From Nonomuraea sp. SYSU D8015 (GTDB lineage Bacteria; Actinomycetota; Actinomycetes; Streptosporangiales; Streptosporangiaceae): DNA of 64,000 bases. Both the position numbers and the translations under genes were made by a program. The stretch is taken from contig NZ_VJYI01000003.1 in the NCBI RefSeq assembly GCF_008065375.1, positions 1 to 64,000 of the forward strand, given 5' to 3'. Shown here piece after piece: positions 34,508 to 43,088 of this stretch; position 1 is the first letter of the stretch; each line of letters begins with the position of its first letter. The notes below the pieces were generated by a model, which saw nothing but the letters and a program-made list of their open reading frames with translations, was not told where the DNA came from and did not search any database.

Positions 34508-36316
34508 ATGCGCGGGGCGGCACGCAGGTGGTTCGGCGCCGAACCGGCCGTCCACCTCGCCCTCTCCCCCGACGGGCGGGCGGTGAGCTGGCAGCGCGAG
34601 CGGGAGCCTGGTCTGCTCGTCTGGCGGCACGGGAGCGGCACGCGCCGGGTCCCGCTCGGCCGTGGGCAGGTGACGGACCACGCCTGGTGGCCCGGGGGTG
34701 GCGCCCTGATCGCGGTCGTGTCCGGCCGGGTGATCGCGTACGAGGAGGCGACCGGGCGGAGGACCGACCTCACCCCGGAGGGGCTCGACGGGATCCACAT
34801 CGTGGACCGCGACCAGCCGCGGCTGCGGACCCTGCTGCTGGGCGGCACCGGCGCGGACGGGCGGCCGGCCTGGTACGTCCTGGCCTCCCCCGATGGTCCG
34901 GCCCGCCCGGTGGCGGCGGCCACGGCGGCCGGCCGCCTGTTCAGCGACGCCCGCGACCGGCCGGTCGCGGCCACCGCCCGCGCCGGTGACGGTTCCCTCG
35001 TGGTGTACGCGCCGGCCGACGGGACGGACGCCTGGCGTGAGGTGTGGCGCTCGGGCCCGCCCGGCTCCCTGGTCACCCACCCGGTCGACGTCACGGCGGA
35101 CGGCCACGGCCTCTACCTGTCCGCCCCCTGCCGCGGCGGCTTCCTCGGGCTGCGCCTGCTGGACCTGCGCTCCGGCGCGGTGCGCACCGTGCTCGAAGAC
35201 GGCGAGCACGACCTGGACGTCATCCTGCACCCAGCGACGCGGACCCCGCAGCTCGCGCTGGTGTCGGCCTCCCGCCAGCGCCTCCGCGCCCTCGACCCCG
35301 AGCTGACCGAGGACCTGGCCGCCCTGGCCGCCCGCCACCCGGGCGAGCTGGAGCTGGTGGGTCTGACCCGCGACAACGCGGCCTGGCTCGTACGCCTCGA
35401 CAACGGCGAGTCCCTCCCCCGCCACCTGCTCTGGGACCGCGCCACGGGCACCACCCGCCGCCTCACGCCCAAGCCGGGCCTCCTCGCCTCCCTGACCGCC
35501 CGGATCGCCCCCGCGGACCGGCGCCTCGCGTCCACCGTCGCCGTGGCCGTTCCCGCGCGCGACGGGCTCGTGCTCGACGGCTACCTCGTCACGCCGCCCG
35601 GCCTCGCGCCGCCGTACCCGACCGTGCTGCTGGTGCACGGCGGGCCGTGGTCGCGTGACACCTGGGGCCTGTCCCCGCAGGCGCAGTGGCTGGCCGAGCT
35701 CGGCTACGCGTCCCTGCGGGTCAACTTCCGCGGCTCGGAGGGGTACGGCACCCGCTTCCTGGACCTCGGCCGTGCCGAGTGGGGCGGCAGGATGCACGAC
35801 GACCTGGAGGACGCGGTGCGCTGGGCGGTCGCCGAAGGGCACGCCGACCCGGACCGGCTGGCCGTCATGGGGCAGTCGTACGGCGGGTACGCCGCGCTCA
35901 TGGCCGCGACCGCCAGGCCGAAGGCGTTCGCGCTGGCCGTGGCCGTCTGCGCCCCCACCGACCTGGTGGCGTTCCTGCGGCACGTGCAGCGGTCGTCGCA
36001 CCACGAGCGGGCGCACTTCCTGTACCGCGTCGGCGACCCGGACACCGACGCCGACCGGCTCCGCGACCGCTCGCCCCTCACCCACGCCGCGGCCTGCCAC
36101 ACACCGGTGCTGCTCGTGCACGGCCGCGACGACCCCCTGGTCCCCTGGACGCACGCCACCACCATGGCCGCCGCCCTCGCCGAGCATCGCCACCCGCACC
36201 ACTGCCTGGTGTTCTCCGGCGAGGGCCACGGCATCACCCGCCCCGCCAACCGGATCCGGCTCGCCCGGGTGGTGGGGCGGCAGCTCGCGTTCCACCTCGC
36301 AGAGAGGCGCACATGA
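34508..36316 (+). CDS. S9-family prolyl oligopeptidase-like peptidase
   Basis: A 602-residue cytoplasmic serine peptidase with no signal peptide. The N-terminal beta-propeller domain (about residues 1-340) has blades such as ALSPDGRAVSWQRE. The C-terminal alpha/beta hydrolase has VLLVHGGPWSRDTWG, catalytic Ser457 in GQSYGGYAA, Asp541 or 542 in HGRDDPLVPW, and His574 in GEGHGI. This is the order of acylaminoacyl/prolyl oligopeptidases. S9 peptidases remove leaders or followers in several modified-peptide pathways and cyclise in others. Here it sits between two AsnB-like genes in the peptide operon, so cleaving the precursor is its likely job. Its stop overlaps the next gene (ATGA). Confidence 0.85.
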   Translation: MRGAARRWFGAEPAVHLALSPDGRAVSWQREREPGLLVWRHGSGTRRVPLGRGQVTDHAWWPGGGALIAVVSGRVIAYEEATGRRTDLTPEGLDGIHIVDRDQPRLRTLLLGGTGADGRPAWYVLASPDGPARPVAAATAAGRLFSDARDRPVAATARAGDGSLVVYAPADGTDAWREVWRSGPPGSLVTHPVDVTADGHGLYLSAPCRGGFLGLRLLDLRSGAVRTVLEDGEHDLDVILHPATRTPQLALVSASRQRLRALDPELTEDLAALAARHPGELELVGLTRDNAAWLVRLDNGESLPRHLLWDRATGTTRRLTPKPGLLASLTARIAPADRRLASTVAVAVPARDGLVLDGYLVTPPGLAPPYPTVLLVHGGPWSRDTWGLSPQAQWLAELGYASLRVNFRGSEGYGTRFLDLGRAEWGGRMHDDLEDAVRWAVAEGHADPDRLAVMGQSYGGYAALMAATARPKAFALAVAVCAPTDLVAFLRHVQRSSHHERAHFLYRVGDPDTDADRLRDRSPLTHAAACHTPVLLVHGRDDPLVPWTHATTMAAALAEHRHPHHCLVFSGEGHGITRPANRIRLARVVGRQLAFHLAERRT

Positions 36317-37746
36317 CCGCCCCCCAGACCCCCATCGGCGTGCAACAGCACGTTCCCGTCCCGGACGGCGTCGACGCGCCGTCCTTCCGCTACACCGCCG
36401 CCCCCGACCGGCTCGCCCCGTTCAGGACCGGTCCCGTCTACCGGGAGAGCGGCACAGGACGGCCCGCGAGCCCGCCTGCCGCAGGCGGCGTCTACTCCCT
36501 CGCCGCGCTGGCCACCTGGTTCACGTGGCCCGCGCTGAGCACCGACCTGTTCCCCGCGGCGCCGTGGACGGGGCTGGAGCGCGTCAGATACGCGCCGCCC
36601 CGGCCCCGCGGCCACGCCCGCCCCGGCGAGCTGCGCGACCGCCTCGAAGCCGCGGTCGAGCGGGCGATCGGCGACCGGGGACACGTGGCCGTCGCCACCT
36701 CGGGCGGCCTCGACTCCGCCGCCCTGCTCGCCGTCACCGCCCGCGTCTGCCGCCGCACCGACCGGCGGCTCCTGGCCGTCACCATGGACATCCCGGACGA
36801 CCGGGGCCGCCGCCCCAAGACGGTCGTGGACAGGCTGCTGGAGTTCCTGGGGCTGCGCTGCCCCCATCTGCGGGTCGACCCGGCCCCCCGGCGCTGGCCG
36901 GAGCCGCAGTGGTGCGAGCACGGGCCCCGCTTCGACGGCTTCCCCCGGCTGCACCGCGGGATGGCCGAGCTCGCGGCCGAGGCCGGAGCGGAGGTCCTGC
37001 TCCACGGCAGCGGCGCCGACCAGCTGCTGGAGGTCCCCGGCTACCTGGCCGCGCGGCTGCTCGGCCAGGGCGAGCTCGGCAACCTGTCCGCGTACCTCAA
37101 GGACGCCTCGGCGGGCGGCGGGCCCGCGCTGCGGGAGCTGACGGCGGTGCTGGCCGGGCGGCTGAACCGCCGGATCTCCTCCGCGCTCTACTGGCCGACC
37201 GCGTGGCCGAGCCGGGTGCGGGAACACGGTTCGCCCCTGCTGACCGACGAGGTGCACGAGCAGGCGCGCGCGTGGGAGGAGGACTACCGGCGGGAGGCGG
37301 CGCGGGTGGCCGCCGGGACTGGCGCGTCATGGGCGGAGGCGCTGATGATCCACCGGACCTTCCCGTACGACGTCGTGGTGCCCGCCACCGAGCTGCCCGA
37401 GGCGGCGCCGTACTACGATCCGGCCTTCGCCGAGTACGCCTTCCACCTGCCGCTGACCGTCCGGTACTCGGCGGCGTACGACAACGAGTATCTGCGCAGG
37501 AAACGGCTGGTCGCCGACCTGCTCCCGGAGGGGGTCGGGGACGTCCTGCCGCCGTACCGGCAGCGCGGCTCGCAGTCGTACGCCCGCTATTGGCGGCTGA
37601 CGCGGGTCGAGCCCTCGCGGGCCGTGGAGCTGGGGCTGCTGCGGCCGGACTGGCGCAGGCAGTGCCGGGACACCTTCGAGGTGGCCACGGCGAGCGCGGT
37701 GGAGCTGTGGCTGCGCGGCGCCGAGGCCCGCGGGGCGACGGCATGA
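36313..37746 (+). CDS. asparagine-synthetase-like amide ligase 2
   Basis: A 477-residue paralogue of the gene at 33094, with an intact ATP loop AVATSGGLDSAALL (Ser130-Ser135). Other blocks: VLLHGSGADQLLEVPGYL, FPYDVVVPATELPEAAPYYD, LPPYRQRGSQSYARYWRLTR. The N-terminal 120 residues are not a glutaminase (no catalytic Cys2) but resemble the pre-synthetase segment of lasso-type cyclases (YSLAALATWFTWPALSTDLF, PAAPWTGLERV). Likely a second amide-forming step on the same scaffold. It overlaps S9 and the third copy by four bases each, so the three proteins are probably made in equal amounts and may form a complex. Confidence 0.85.
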   Translation: MTAPQTPIGVQQHVPVPDGVDAPSFRYTAAPDRLAPFRTGPVYRESGTGRPASPPAAGGVYSLAALATWFTWPALSTDLFPAAPWTGLERVRYAPPRPRGHARPGELRDRLEAAVERAIGDRGHVAVATSGGLDSAALLAVTARVCRRTDRRLLAVTMDIPDDRGRRPKTVVDRLLEFLGLRCPHLRVDPAPRRWPEPQWCEHGPRFDGFPRLHRGMAELAAEAGAEVLLHGSGADQLLEVPGYLAARLLGQGELGNLSAYLKDASAGGGPALRELTAVLAGRLNRRISSALYWPTAWPSRVREHGSPLLTDEVHEQARAWEEDYRREAARVAAGTGASWAEALMIHRTFPYDVVVPATELPEAAPYYDPAFAEYAFHLPLTVRYSAAYDNEYLRRKRLVADLLPEGVGDVLPPYRQRGSQSYARYWRLTRVEPSRAVELGLLRPDWRRQCRDTFEVATASAVELWLRGAEARGATA

Positions 37747-39113
37747 TCCGGCCCGTCCCGCACGCCGCCGGGCGGCTCCCCGTGAGCGCGCCGGGGACGG
37801 TCGACGCGGCCGCGCTGGCGTTGTACCTGTCCCGCCCGTCGCTGGCGCTGGGCGTGTACCCCGCGGCTCCCTGGAAGGATTCGGCCCCGCCGGACGGGAA
37901 CGGGCGCGCCGCGCTCCATCCGCAGGGCGCGGCCGGGAGCGGCGCGGCCGACCCACGCGAGATGAGGGAGCGGCTGGAGAAAGCCGTGCGACGGGCGATC
38001 GGGGCGCATCGGACCGTGGCCGTCCTGCATGACGGCGGCCTGGGTGCGTCGGCGCTGCTGGTGGCGGCGGACGCGGCGGGGCGGGCGGCGGGCGCTGAGG
38101 TGACCGTCGTGGTGGCCGACCACCCGGACCCGCACGGCGCGAGTGCGGCCGTCCCGACGCAGCAGTTCATGGCGCTCCTCGGTGGCCGCCACCGCTTCCT
38201 CCTGGCCGAGGACGATCGGCTGCCCGGCTGGGGCGGCCACCACACGCCTCTGGACGCCGGCCCGATTCCCGGCGACGCGTGGAATCCCGTCGCGCCCGAC
38301 CTCGGGCGGACATCGCTGGTGCGGGCGGCCGAGGCCAGGGCCGCGCAGCTCGGGGCCACGGTGCTGCTCACGCCGGACGGCTGCGACGAACTCCTCCAGG
38401 CCGGCCCCCCGCCGCTGCCCACCGGGCCCGCGGGGTGGGCGGCCGCCAGGCGGCAGGTGGCCGATCGGTGGCGGGCGGAGGGGGTGGCCGCGACGCTCGC
38501 GGACGCCATCGCCGTGCTGGGCCGGGGGCCGGCGGCGCGCCGGGCGCGGGCCCGCCTGCACGTGGCTCTGGCGCCGTTCGCGGCGGCGATGGGCAAGGCG
38601 CCCGGTGCACTGGCCCCCGCGCTGCGCCCGCACGTGGAGGCGTGGACGGCGGACTGGATCCGCGGGCTGGTGGAGTGCCTGGCCGCGGACTCCGACCCGG
38701 TGCGCGCGTACGTGCTGGCCCGCATGATGCGCTTCTCCGGGCCGTTGCCCGCCGAGGTCGCAGCCGCCGCGCCGGTGCCGCGCACGGCACCGTTCCTCGA
38801 TCCGGAGTTCACCGCATGGGCGCTCCGGCTGCCCGCGGCCGCCCGCTACGACGCCCGCCTGCCCACGCCCGAGCTGCGGCGTCATGGGCTGATCGTCTCG
38901 CTGGTGCCTCGGGCCGCCCGCGACGCGCTCCGCACAGCGCCGCCTCTCCCCCAGCTCCCGGACGCGGGCGAGTTCGCGCTCTGCCGGGAGCTCGGGCTGC
39001 TGGCCGGGGACGGCGTGCCGGTGGAGGCGGCGGCGCTGGAGCGGCTGGCGGTGCTGGAGAGGTGGCTGGCGGGGGTCGCGCGGGTCAGTGGCCCACGCCG
39101 AAGCGGCGGTTGA
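37743..39113 (+). CDS. asparagine-synthetase-like protein 3, degenerate ATP loop
   Basis: A 456-residue homologue of copy 2 along its length (LYLSRPSLALGVYPAAPWKD; ATVLLTPDGCDELLQAGPPP; RTAPFLDPEFTAWALRLPA). The pyrophosphatase signature SGGxDS is lost: AVLHDGGLGASALL, with Asp97, Gly101 and Ala102 where Ser, Asp and Ser belong. The open frame and the rest of the fold are kept, so this is a maintained pseudoenzyme rather than a decaying gene. It could be a regulatory or substrate-presenting subunit for copies 1 and 2. The C-terminal synthetase block GYKQSY seen in copy 1 is also missing. The 3' end overlaps the convergent TfuA-JmjC gene by 29 bases. Confidence 0.8.
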   Translation: MIRPVPHAAGRLPVSAPGTVDAAALALYLSRPSLALGVYPAAPWKDSAPPDGNGRAALHPQGAAGSGAADPREMRERLEKAVRRAIGAHRTVAVLHDGGLGASALLVAADAAGRAAGAEVTVVVADHPDPHGASAAVPTQQFMALLGGRHRFLLAEDDRLPGWGGHHTPLDAGPIPGDAWNPVAPDLGRTSLVRAAEARAAQLGATVLLTPDGCDELLQAGPPPLPTGPAGWAAARRQVADRWRAEGVAATLADAIAVLGRGPAARRARARLHVALAPFAAAMGKAPGALAPALRPHVEAWTADWIRGLVECLAADSDPVRAYVLARMMRFSGPLPAEVAAAAPVPRTAPFLDPEFTAWALRLPAAARYDARLPTPELRRHGLIVSLVPRAARDALRTAPPLPQLPDAGEFALCRELGLLAGDGVPVEAAALERLAVLERWLAGVARVSGPRRSGG

Positions 39114-40824
39114 ACGCCTCGCTGACCGGGCTGACGAAGCGGCGCCGCACGGCCCCGCCCACGGCGGCCCGCAACCGCATGGCCGGCGAGTGCCAGGTGC
39201 CCCCGGCCGTGGGCCGCCAGAAGAACGTCACCGACGAGGTGGTCCCCGGCCCCTCCACCAAATGCCCCCAGTAAAGGGGTATGTAAAGGGCCTCACCCGC
39301 GCGTACGGTGCACCGCAGCGGCCTGGCACGCCGCAATGGCGAGCCCGGCCCGTCGGGCACGGCGGAGAAATCAATCCGGCTGAAGTTGTACCGGTACGAA
39401 TACCAGGGGTGGAAATTCAGGTACCGGTGGTCCTGAGGCGGATACAGCAGCACGTCCTTGGCCCCGCTCACCTGACACAGCAGGGCCTGCTCGTTGCTGT
39501 GGTAATGCAGCGCGGTCACCGTGTCACGCCCCAGGAACAACGCCAGGCCCAGTTCCGGCGCCCCGGCCAGGCAGCCGGGCACCGACAGGTCGTCCGCCAG
39601 CTCCGGCAGCAGGTCCAGGAGCGGCACCTGGGCGAGGTAGCAGCGTTCCGCCTCCCCTGGCGAGGTGAGGATGTCGAGGTAGCGGTCCATGCGCAGCGGC
39701 GTCTGCACCCAGCCGCCGTAGTAGGAGCCTGAGGGGTAGAACTCGACGGGCACCCGCGTCCCGCCGACCTTCTCGCGCAGGTAGGAGGGGTTCCAGCGGT
39801 CGAGCGCGGGCCAGCCGTCCAGGGCGCCCTCGATGAGGAACGGCCGGCGTCCGCGTTCGAGCTCGCGCACGCCGGCGAAGTCGGAGACATGGCGTCGCGG
39901 CACCTCGGCCGCGCGAAGCGCCGTCCCGGCGGACCTGGGCGGCACGCCCTCCTCCGGCCTGTCGCTGACCACCGGGCTGCCGTCACCGTTCACTGCCCCG
40001 GACTCCTCTCGTCCCCGGCCGCGGGTCGCGGACCGTCCTCCCTCACTGCCGGCCTCCTCCCGCGGCGGGTCGCCGACGACGAGCTGTCGCCAGTTCTCCG
40101 TCTGCTCGAACGGCCGGAGCGGCGTCGCGGGCGCGTCCCCGCCGGCCTCGAGCCAGCGTCGCATCTCGGTCAGCAACCGCTCGGCGTCCAGCGCCTTCTG
40201 GTCCACCGCGCCCGCGGACAGCCACGTACGCAGCCGGGCGAGCTGTCCTGCGGCCCCGGGACCGGCGAGGACGTCGCCGTCGAGCAGCGCGGCCCAATCC
40301 CGATGGGGGTAGTGCAGGCCCTTGGCCCGGGTCGTCAGCGCCGCCGCGAGGTCCTCGCCGATCACCGACTCCCGCACGGCCGCCGCAAGCGTCGCCCTGA
40401 TGTTGACCATGGGCTCCGACAGCGGCCTGTACCCGCCCTGCGCCGGGGCGTGCACGACCGCCACCTCGTCGTCGTCGGTCAGCAGGCCGAGGCGGTACTG
40501 CTCGGCCACCTCCCCCACGGGGATCATGCCGAACGCGGCCAGTTCGGCGGCCCGCAGCGCGCCCATGCTGGAGGCCCCGTACACCCTGATGCCGAGTGAG
40601 AGGGCGTACAGGATCTCCTTGTGCCAGACGGCGGGGACACGCTCGAAGTAGCCGTCCACGATCCCGATGGCCGGAGGACGCTCGCGGGCCGCGCGGTAGA
40701 CGCTGCCCAGCTCGGCGGGCGGCCGGTAGTCGGCGGGCAGGATGCGCGCGGCCTGCTCGACCGGCAGCGTGGGCCCCAGGAACACCACCGGCGGGCGCGA
40801 GGCGGGCGCGCTCACTCTTCCCAT
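39085..40824 (-). CDS. TfuA-JmjC/cupin fusion protein
   Basis: A 579-residue fusion. Residues 10-235 are TfuA: VVFLGPTLPVEQAARILP, AIGIVDGYFERVPAVWHKEI, YGASSMGALRAAELA, PMVNIRATLAAAV. TfuA partners YcaO proteins in peptide thioamidation, probably by delivering sulfide. Residues about 245-295 are a charged low-complexity linker. Residues 300-579 are a cupin_8/JmjC-like oxygenase (GALDGWPALDRWNPSYLREK, ALYIPLYWGHLVEG). The iron motif HxD reads HYH (440-442), with the distal His521 kept. There is no stop between the domains, but GTG 39993 (residue 278) has GAGAGGAG 10 bases before it, so a separate JmjC protein may also be made. The start overlaps the YcaO stop. Confidence 0.8.
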   Translation of the reverse strand: MGRVSAPASRPPVVFLGPTLPVEQAARILPADYRPPAELGSVYRAARERPPAIGIVDGYFERVPAVWHKEILYALSLGIRVYGASSMGALRAAELAAFGMIPVGEVAEQYRLGLLTDDDEVAVVHAPAQGGYRPLSEPMVNIRATLAAAVRESVIGEDLAAALTTRAKGLHYPHRDWAALLDGDVLAGPGAAGQLARLRTWLSAGAVDQKALDAERLLTEMRRWLEAGGDAPATPLRPFEQTENWRQLVVGDPPREEAGSEGGRSATRGRGREESGAVNGDGSPVVSDRPEEGVPPRSAGTALRAAEVPRRHVSDFAGVRELERGRRPFLIEGALDGWPALDRWNPSYLREKVGGTRVPVEFYPSGSYYGGWVQTPLRMDRYLDILTSPGEAERCYLAQVPLLDLLPELADDLSVPGCLAGAPELGLALFLGRDTVTALHYHSNEQALLCQVSGAKDVLLYPPQDHRYLNFHPWYSYRYNFSRIDFSAVPDGPGSPLRRARPLRCTVRAGEALYIPLYWGHLVEGPGTTSSVTFFWRPTAGGTWHSPAMRLRAAVGGAVRRRFVSPVSEAFNRRFGVGH

Positions 40825-42059
40825 GGCCGCCACCGCAGTCCCGGTACGACCGCCTTGACCACCGGCAGGCCCAGGCCCTCGATCGTCAGGTCGACGACGG
40901 CGGCCGAGGTCGCGCCCGTGGCCGCCAGCCGGGCCACCAGCCACTCCAGGTCCTCGTTGATCGTCGGGTGGTCGACGTCGGGCGCCTGCGCGTAGTCGCG
41001 CGCGGGCCGGCCGCTCAGCCCGTCGGCGACGGCGCGCCGCTGCTCCGGGTCGAAGTACCAGCTCTGCCGGTCGCGGCCGATGTCGTCGCGGGATCCGACG
41101 ATCACGGTGGCCCTGGCCTGCGCCGCCTCGGTGAGCGCGCGCGACAGCGCGATGGCGCGGCGGGGGTGGCAGCCGGAGCCCTGGGTCTGGGGCAGCGGGT
41201 GGTACCAGGGCGTGTCGGTCTCCACCGCCAGGCAGTTGAAGACGGGCACGCCGACCTGCGAGGTCAGGTCCCAGACCAGGACGTGGATCCCGGCCCGGCG
41301 GAAGCGGTCGAGCAGGTCCAGGCAGCCGGCGTCGGCGATCGACTCGGGCCTCACCAGCCGTTCCGGGGCGAGCAGGTCGCCGGCGTCCTGGGCGGCGACG
41401 ATGGCGTCGCGCTCGACGAGTTCGCACAGGGCGTGGACGGCGGCCTCGATGAGGCTGTTGCCGGAGGCCAGGCCGTTGGAGCCGTTCTGCACGGCGTGGT
41501 CGCCGGGCGCGATCGGCACCCGCCAGTCGCAGTGGACCGCCTCGTACGGCACCCATACCGGCGCGGCCGCGATCAGGTCCCAGCCGCGGGTCCAGCGCAT
41601 GGCCCGGTCGGGGGTGTATTCGCTGCAGGGGCACCGGACCAGCGTCATGGGGTCGAGCACGGCCTCGCCGCCGGCCGACAGCGCGCGGTAGGTGTCGTAG
41701 CGGAGCGGGAGGTGGTGGGTCTCGGCGTGCCAGAGTTCGAGCGACTCCATGATCGCCGACACCCGTGCGGCGTCGGCGTTGACGCCCTTGCCCTGCGAGA
41801 CGGTCAGGCTGCGCGAGGCGGGGCGGATCGCGCACCAGACGGGGATCCCGATGCGGTCCATGCCGGTGACGTTCGCCACCCGGGTGATGCCGGCCGTGGC
41901 CATCGTCGGTGACACGCGGTCGAGCGTCGCGGCCGGGCTCACCGCCCGATCGGTGCCGTCGCGGTACGCCTTGCGGATCGGCCGCGCCCATTCCCCGGCC
42001 CAGCGGCCGGATATTTCCCCAAATATCGAACGAGAGATGAGAATTCCCCTTATGGCCAC
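40812..42059 (-). CDS. YcaO-domain peptide modification enzyme
   Basis: A 415-residue YcaO. The start is taken at GTG 42059; a longer frame from TTG 42182 would overlap the divergent ureohydrolase. YcaO blocks: RVSPTMATAGITRVANVTGM, SQGKGVNADAARVSAIMESL (the Glu that binds Mg-ATP), NGLASGNSLIEAAVHALCEL with VERDA, FNCLAVETD, GSGCHPRRAIALSRALTEA, and GSRDDIGRDR. YcaO phosphorylates a backbone amide. With TfuA next to it, the expected outcome is a thioamide; azoline formation from Cys is the other option. The C terminus is WRPWEE with no Pro-rich motif of azole-type YcaOs, which fits the TfuA class. Probable substrate: the 59-residue peptide. Confidence 0.85.
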   Translation of the reverse strand: MAIRGILISRSIFGEISGRWAGEWARPIRKAYRDGTDRAVSPAATLDRVSPTMATAGITRVANVTGMDRIGIPVWCAIRPASRSLTVSQGKGVNADAARVSAIMESLELWHAETHHLPLRYDTYRALSAGGEAVLDPMTLVRCPCSEYTPDRAMRWTRGWDLIAAAPVWVPYEAVHCDWRVPIAPGDHAVQNGSNGLASGNSLIEAAVHALCELVERDAIVAAQDAGDLLAPERLVRPESIADAGCLDLLDRFRRAGIHVLVWDLTSQVGVPVFNCLAVETDTPWYHPLPQTQGSGCHPRRAIALSRALTEAAQARATVIVGSRDDIGRDRQSWYFDPEQRRAVADGLSGRPARDYAQAPDVDHPTINEDLEWLVARLAATGATSAAVVDLTIEGLGLPVVKAVVPGLRWRPWEE

Positions 42060-42145
42060 GTCCGACGGACGGTGTCGTGCGCGCGATCTTTGACCTATGC
42101 TGCCCACCGATAACCAAAGAGACAAGTGCGCGATTGGGGACATGA
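42060..42145. promoter_or_regulatory. divergent promoter region, YcaO / ureohydrolase
   Basis: An 86-base gap between two divergent genes, locally AT-rich. TTTGACC on the plus strand and TTGTCT on the minus strand are possible -35 elements, but no clear -10 follows at standard spacing. Confidence 0.35.
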
Positions 42146-43060
42146 GTGCCCGCTCGAACGTTTCATGACATTCCCGCGTCAAATGATGGCCGGTTCCAAG
42201 GGCGTCCGAGCGACGTGGTCGTCCTGGGCGTGCCGATCGACTCCGGCACCGGCGGGCGGCCGGGCGCGCGCTTCGGCCCCGAGGCCATCCGCGGGGCCTC
42301 CGCCCTCATCGCCGGCAACCTCTACCACGTCGGGCTCGAGACCGAGATCTTCGAGTACCTGCGCATCGTCGACGTGGGCGACGTGCCCGTCACCCCCGGC
42401 CAGCACGAGCGCAACCTGGACGCCGCCGAGAAGTGGGTGCGCGAGCTCATGTCCGTGACCGAGCGGGTGGTCGTGCTCGGCGGCGACCACTCGGTGCTGC
42501 TGCCGGTGCTGAGGGCCGTGGCGGACGCCCACGGGCCGGTCAGCTTCGTCCACTGGGACGCCCATGCCGACACCTGGGACGGCGGCCCCGAACACCTGCT
42601 CACCCACGCCACGGCCGTCCGGCGGGTGATCGAGGAGGGGCTGACCAACCAGGTGTTCCAGATCGGGCTGCGCGGCTACGGCCCGTCCAGGGAGACCTTC
42701 GCCTGGGCCGCGGAGAACGGCGTCGAGCACTGGACCATGATGGACGTGGAGGAGACCGGCCTGAGGGACATCGTCCAGCAGGTGATCTCCACGGCCACGG
42801 GCAAGGTCTACCTCTCCATCGACATCGACGTGCTCGACCCCTCGTACGCGCCCGGCACCGGCACCCCCGAGCCCGGCGGTCTGACCAGCAGGGAACTGCT
42901 GGCGGGCATCCGCGACCTGGTCCGCAACACCGACGTCGTCGGCATGGACGTCGTGGAGGTCGCGCCGCCCTACGACCACGCCGACGTCACCGCGCTGGTG
43001 GCCAACCGCTGCGTGCTGGAATTCCTGGCCGCCACGGCCCAGCGCAAGGCCGCCGGCTAG
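42146..43060 (+). CDS. ureohydrolase (agmatinase/arginase family)
   Basis: A 304-residue binuclear-manganese amidinohydrolase. All metal motifs are present: GGDHS (112-116), HWDAHAD (136-142), SIDIDVLDPSYAPGTGTPEP (Asp226, Asp228). The substrate-entry segment is GSGTGGRPGARFGPEAIR-like near the start. The family splits a guanidine group into urea and an amine (arginase, agmatinase, proclavaminate amidinohydrolase, and peptide arginases in modified-peptide pathways). Its place beside YcaO/TfuA and an Arg-rich peptide favours converting peptide arginine to ornithine, but a small guanidino compound is equally allowed by sequence. GTG start with GGGGA before it. Confidence 0.85.
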   Translation: MPARTFHDIPASNDGRFQGRPSDVVVLGVPIDSGTGGRPGARFGPEAIRGASALIAGNLYHVGLETEIFEYLRIVDVGDVPVTPGQHERNLDAAEKWVRELMSVTERVVVLGGDHSVLLPVLRAVADAHGPVSFVHWDAHADTWDGGPEHLLTHATAVRRVIEEGLTNQVFQIGLRGYGPSRETFAWAAENGVEHWTMMDVEETGLRDIVQQVISTATGKVYLSIDIDVLDPSYAPGTGTPEPGGLTSRELLAGIRDLVRNTDVVGMDVVEVAPPYDHADVTALVANRCVLEFLAATAQRKAAG

Positions 43061-43088
43061 CGGCCCGGAAAGGTCACAGGCAGCCTGG

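Noticed and set aside
34034..36295. 753-residue minus-strand open frame
   Set aside because: Antisense to the AsnB-like and S9 peptidase genes; composition is Arg/Gly/Pro-rich noise.
32907..39113. Lasso peptide cluster (precursor plus AsnB-type cyclase)
   Set aside because: No B1/PqqD-like recognition protein and no B2-type leader peptidase beside the AsnB-like genes; the transglutaminase-like protein is in another operon with the carrier protein. The peptide has no Asp/Glu at ring position 7-9 after a plausible core start.
40812..42182. Longer YcaO start at TTG 42182
   Set aside because: It would overlap the divergent ureohydrolase coding start and adds residues with no YcaO similarity; GTG 42059 fits better.
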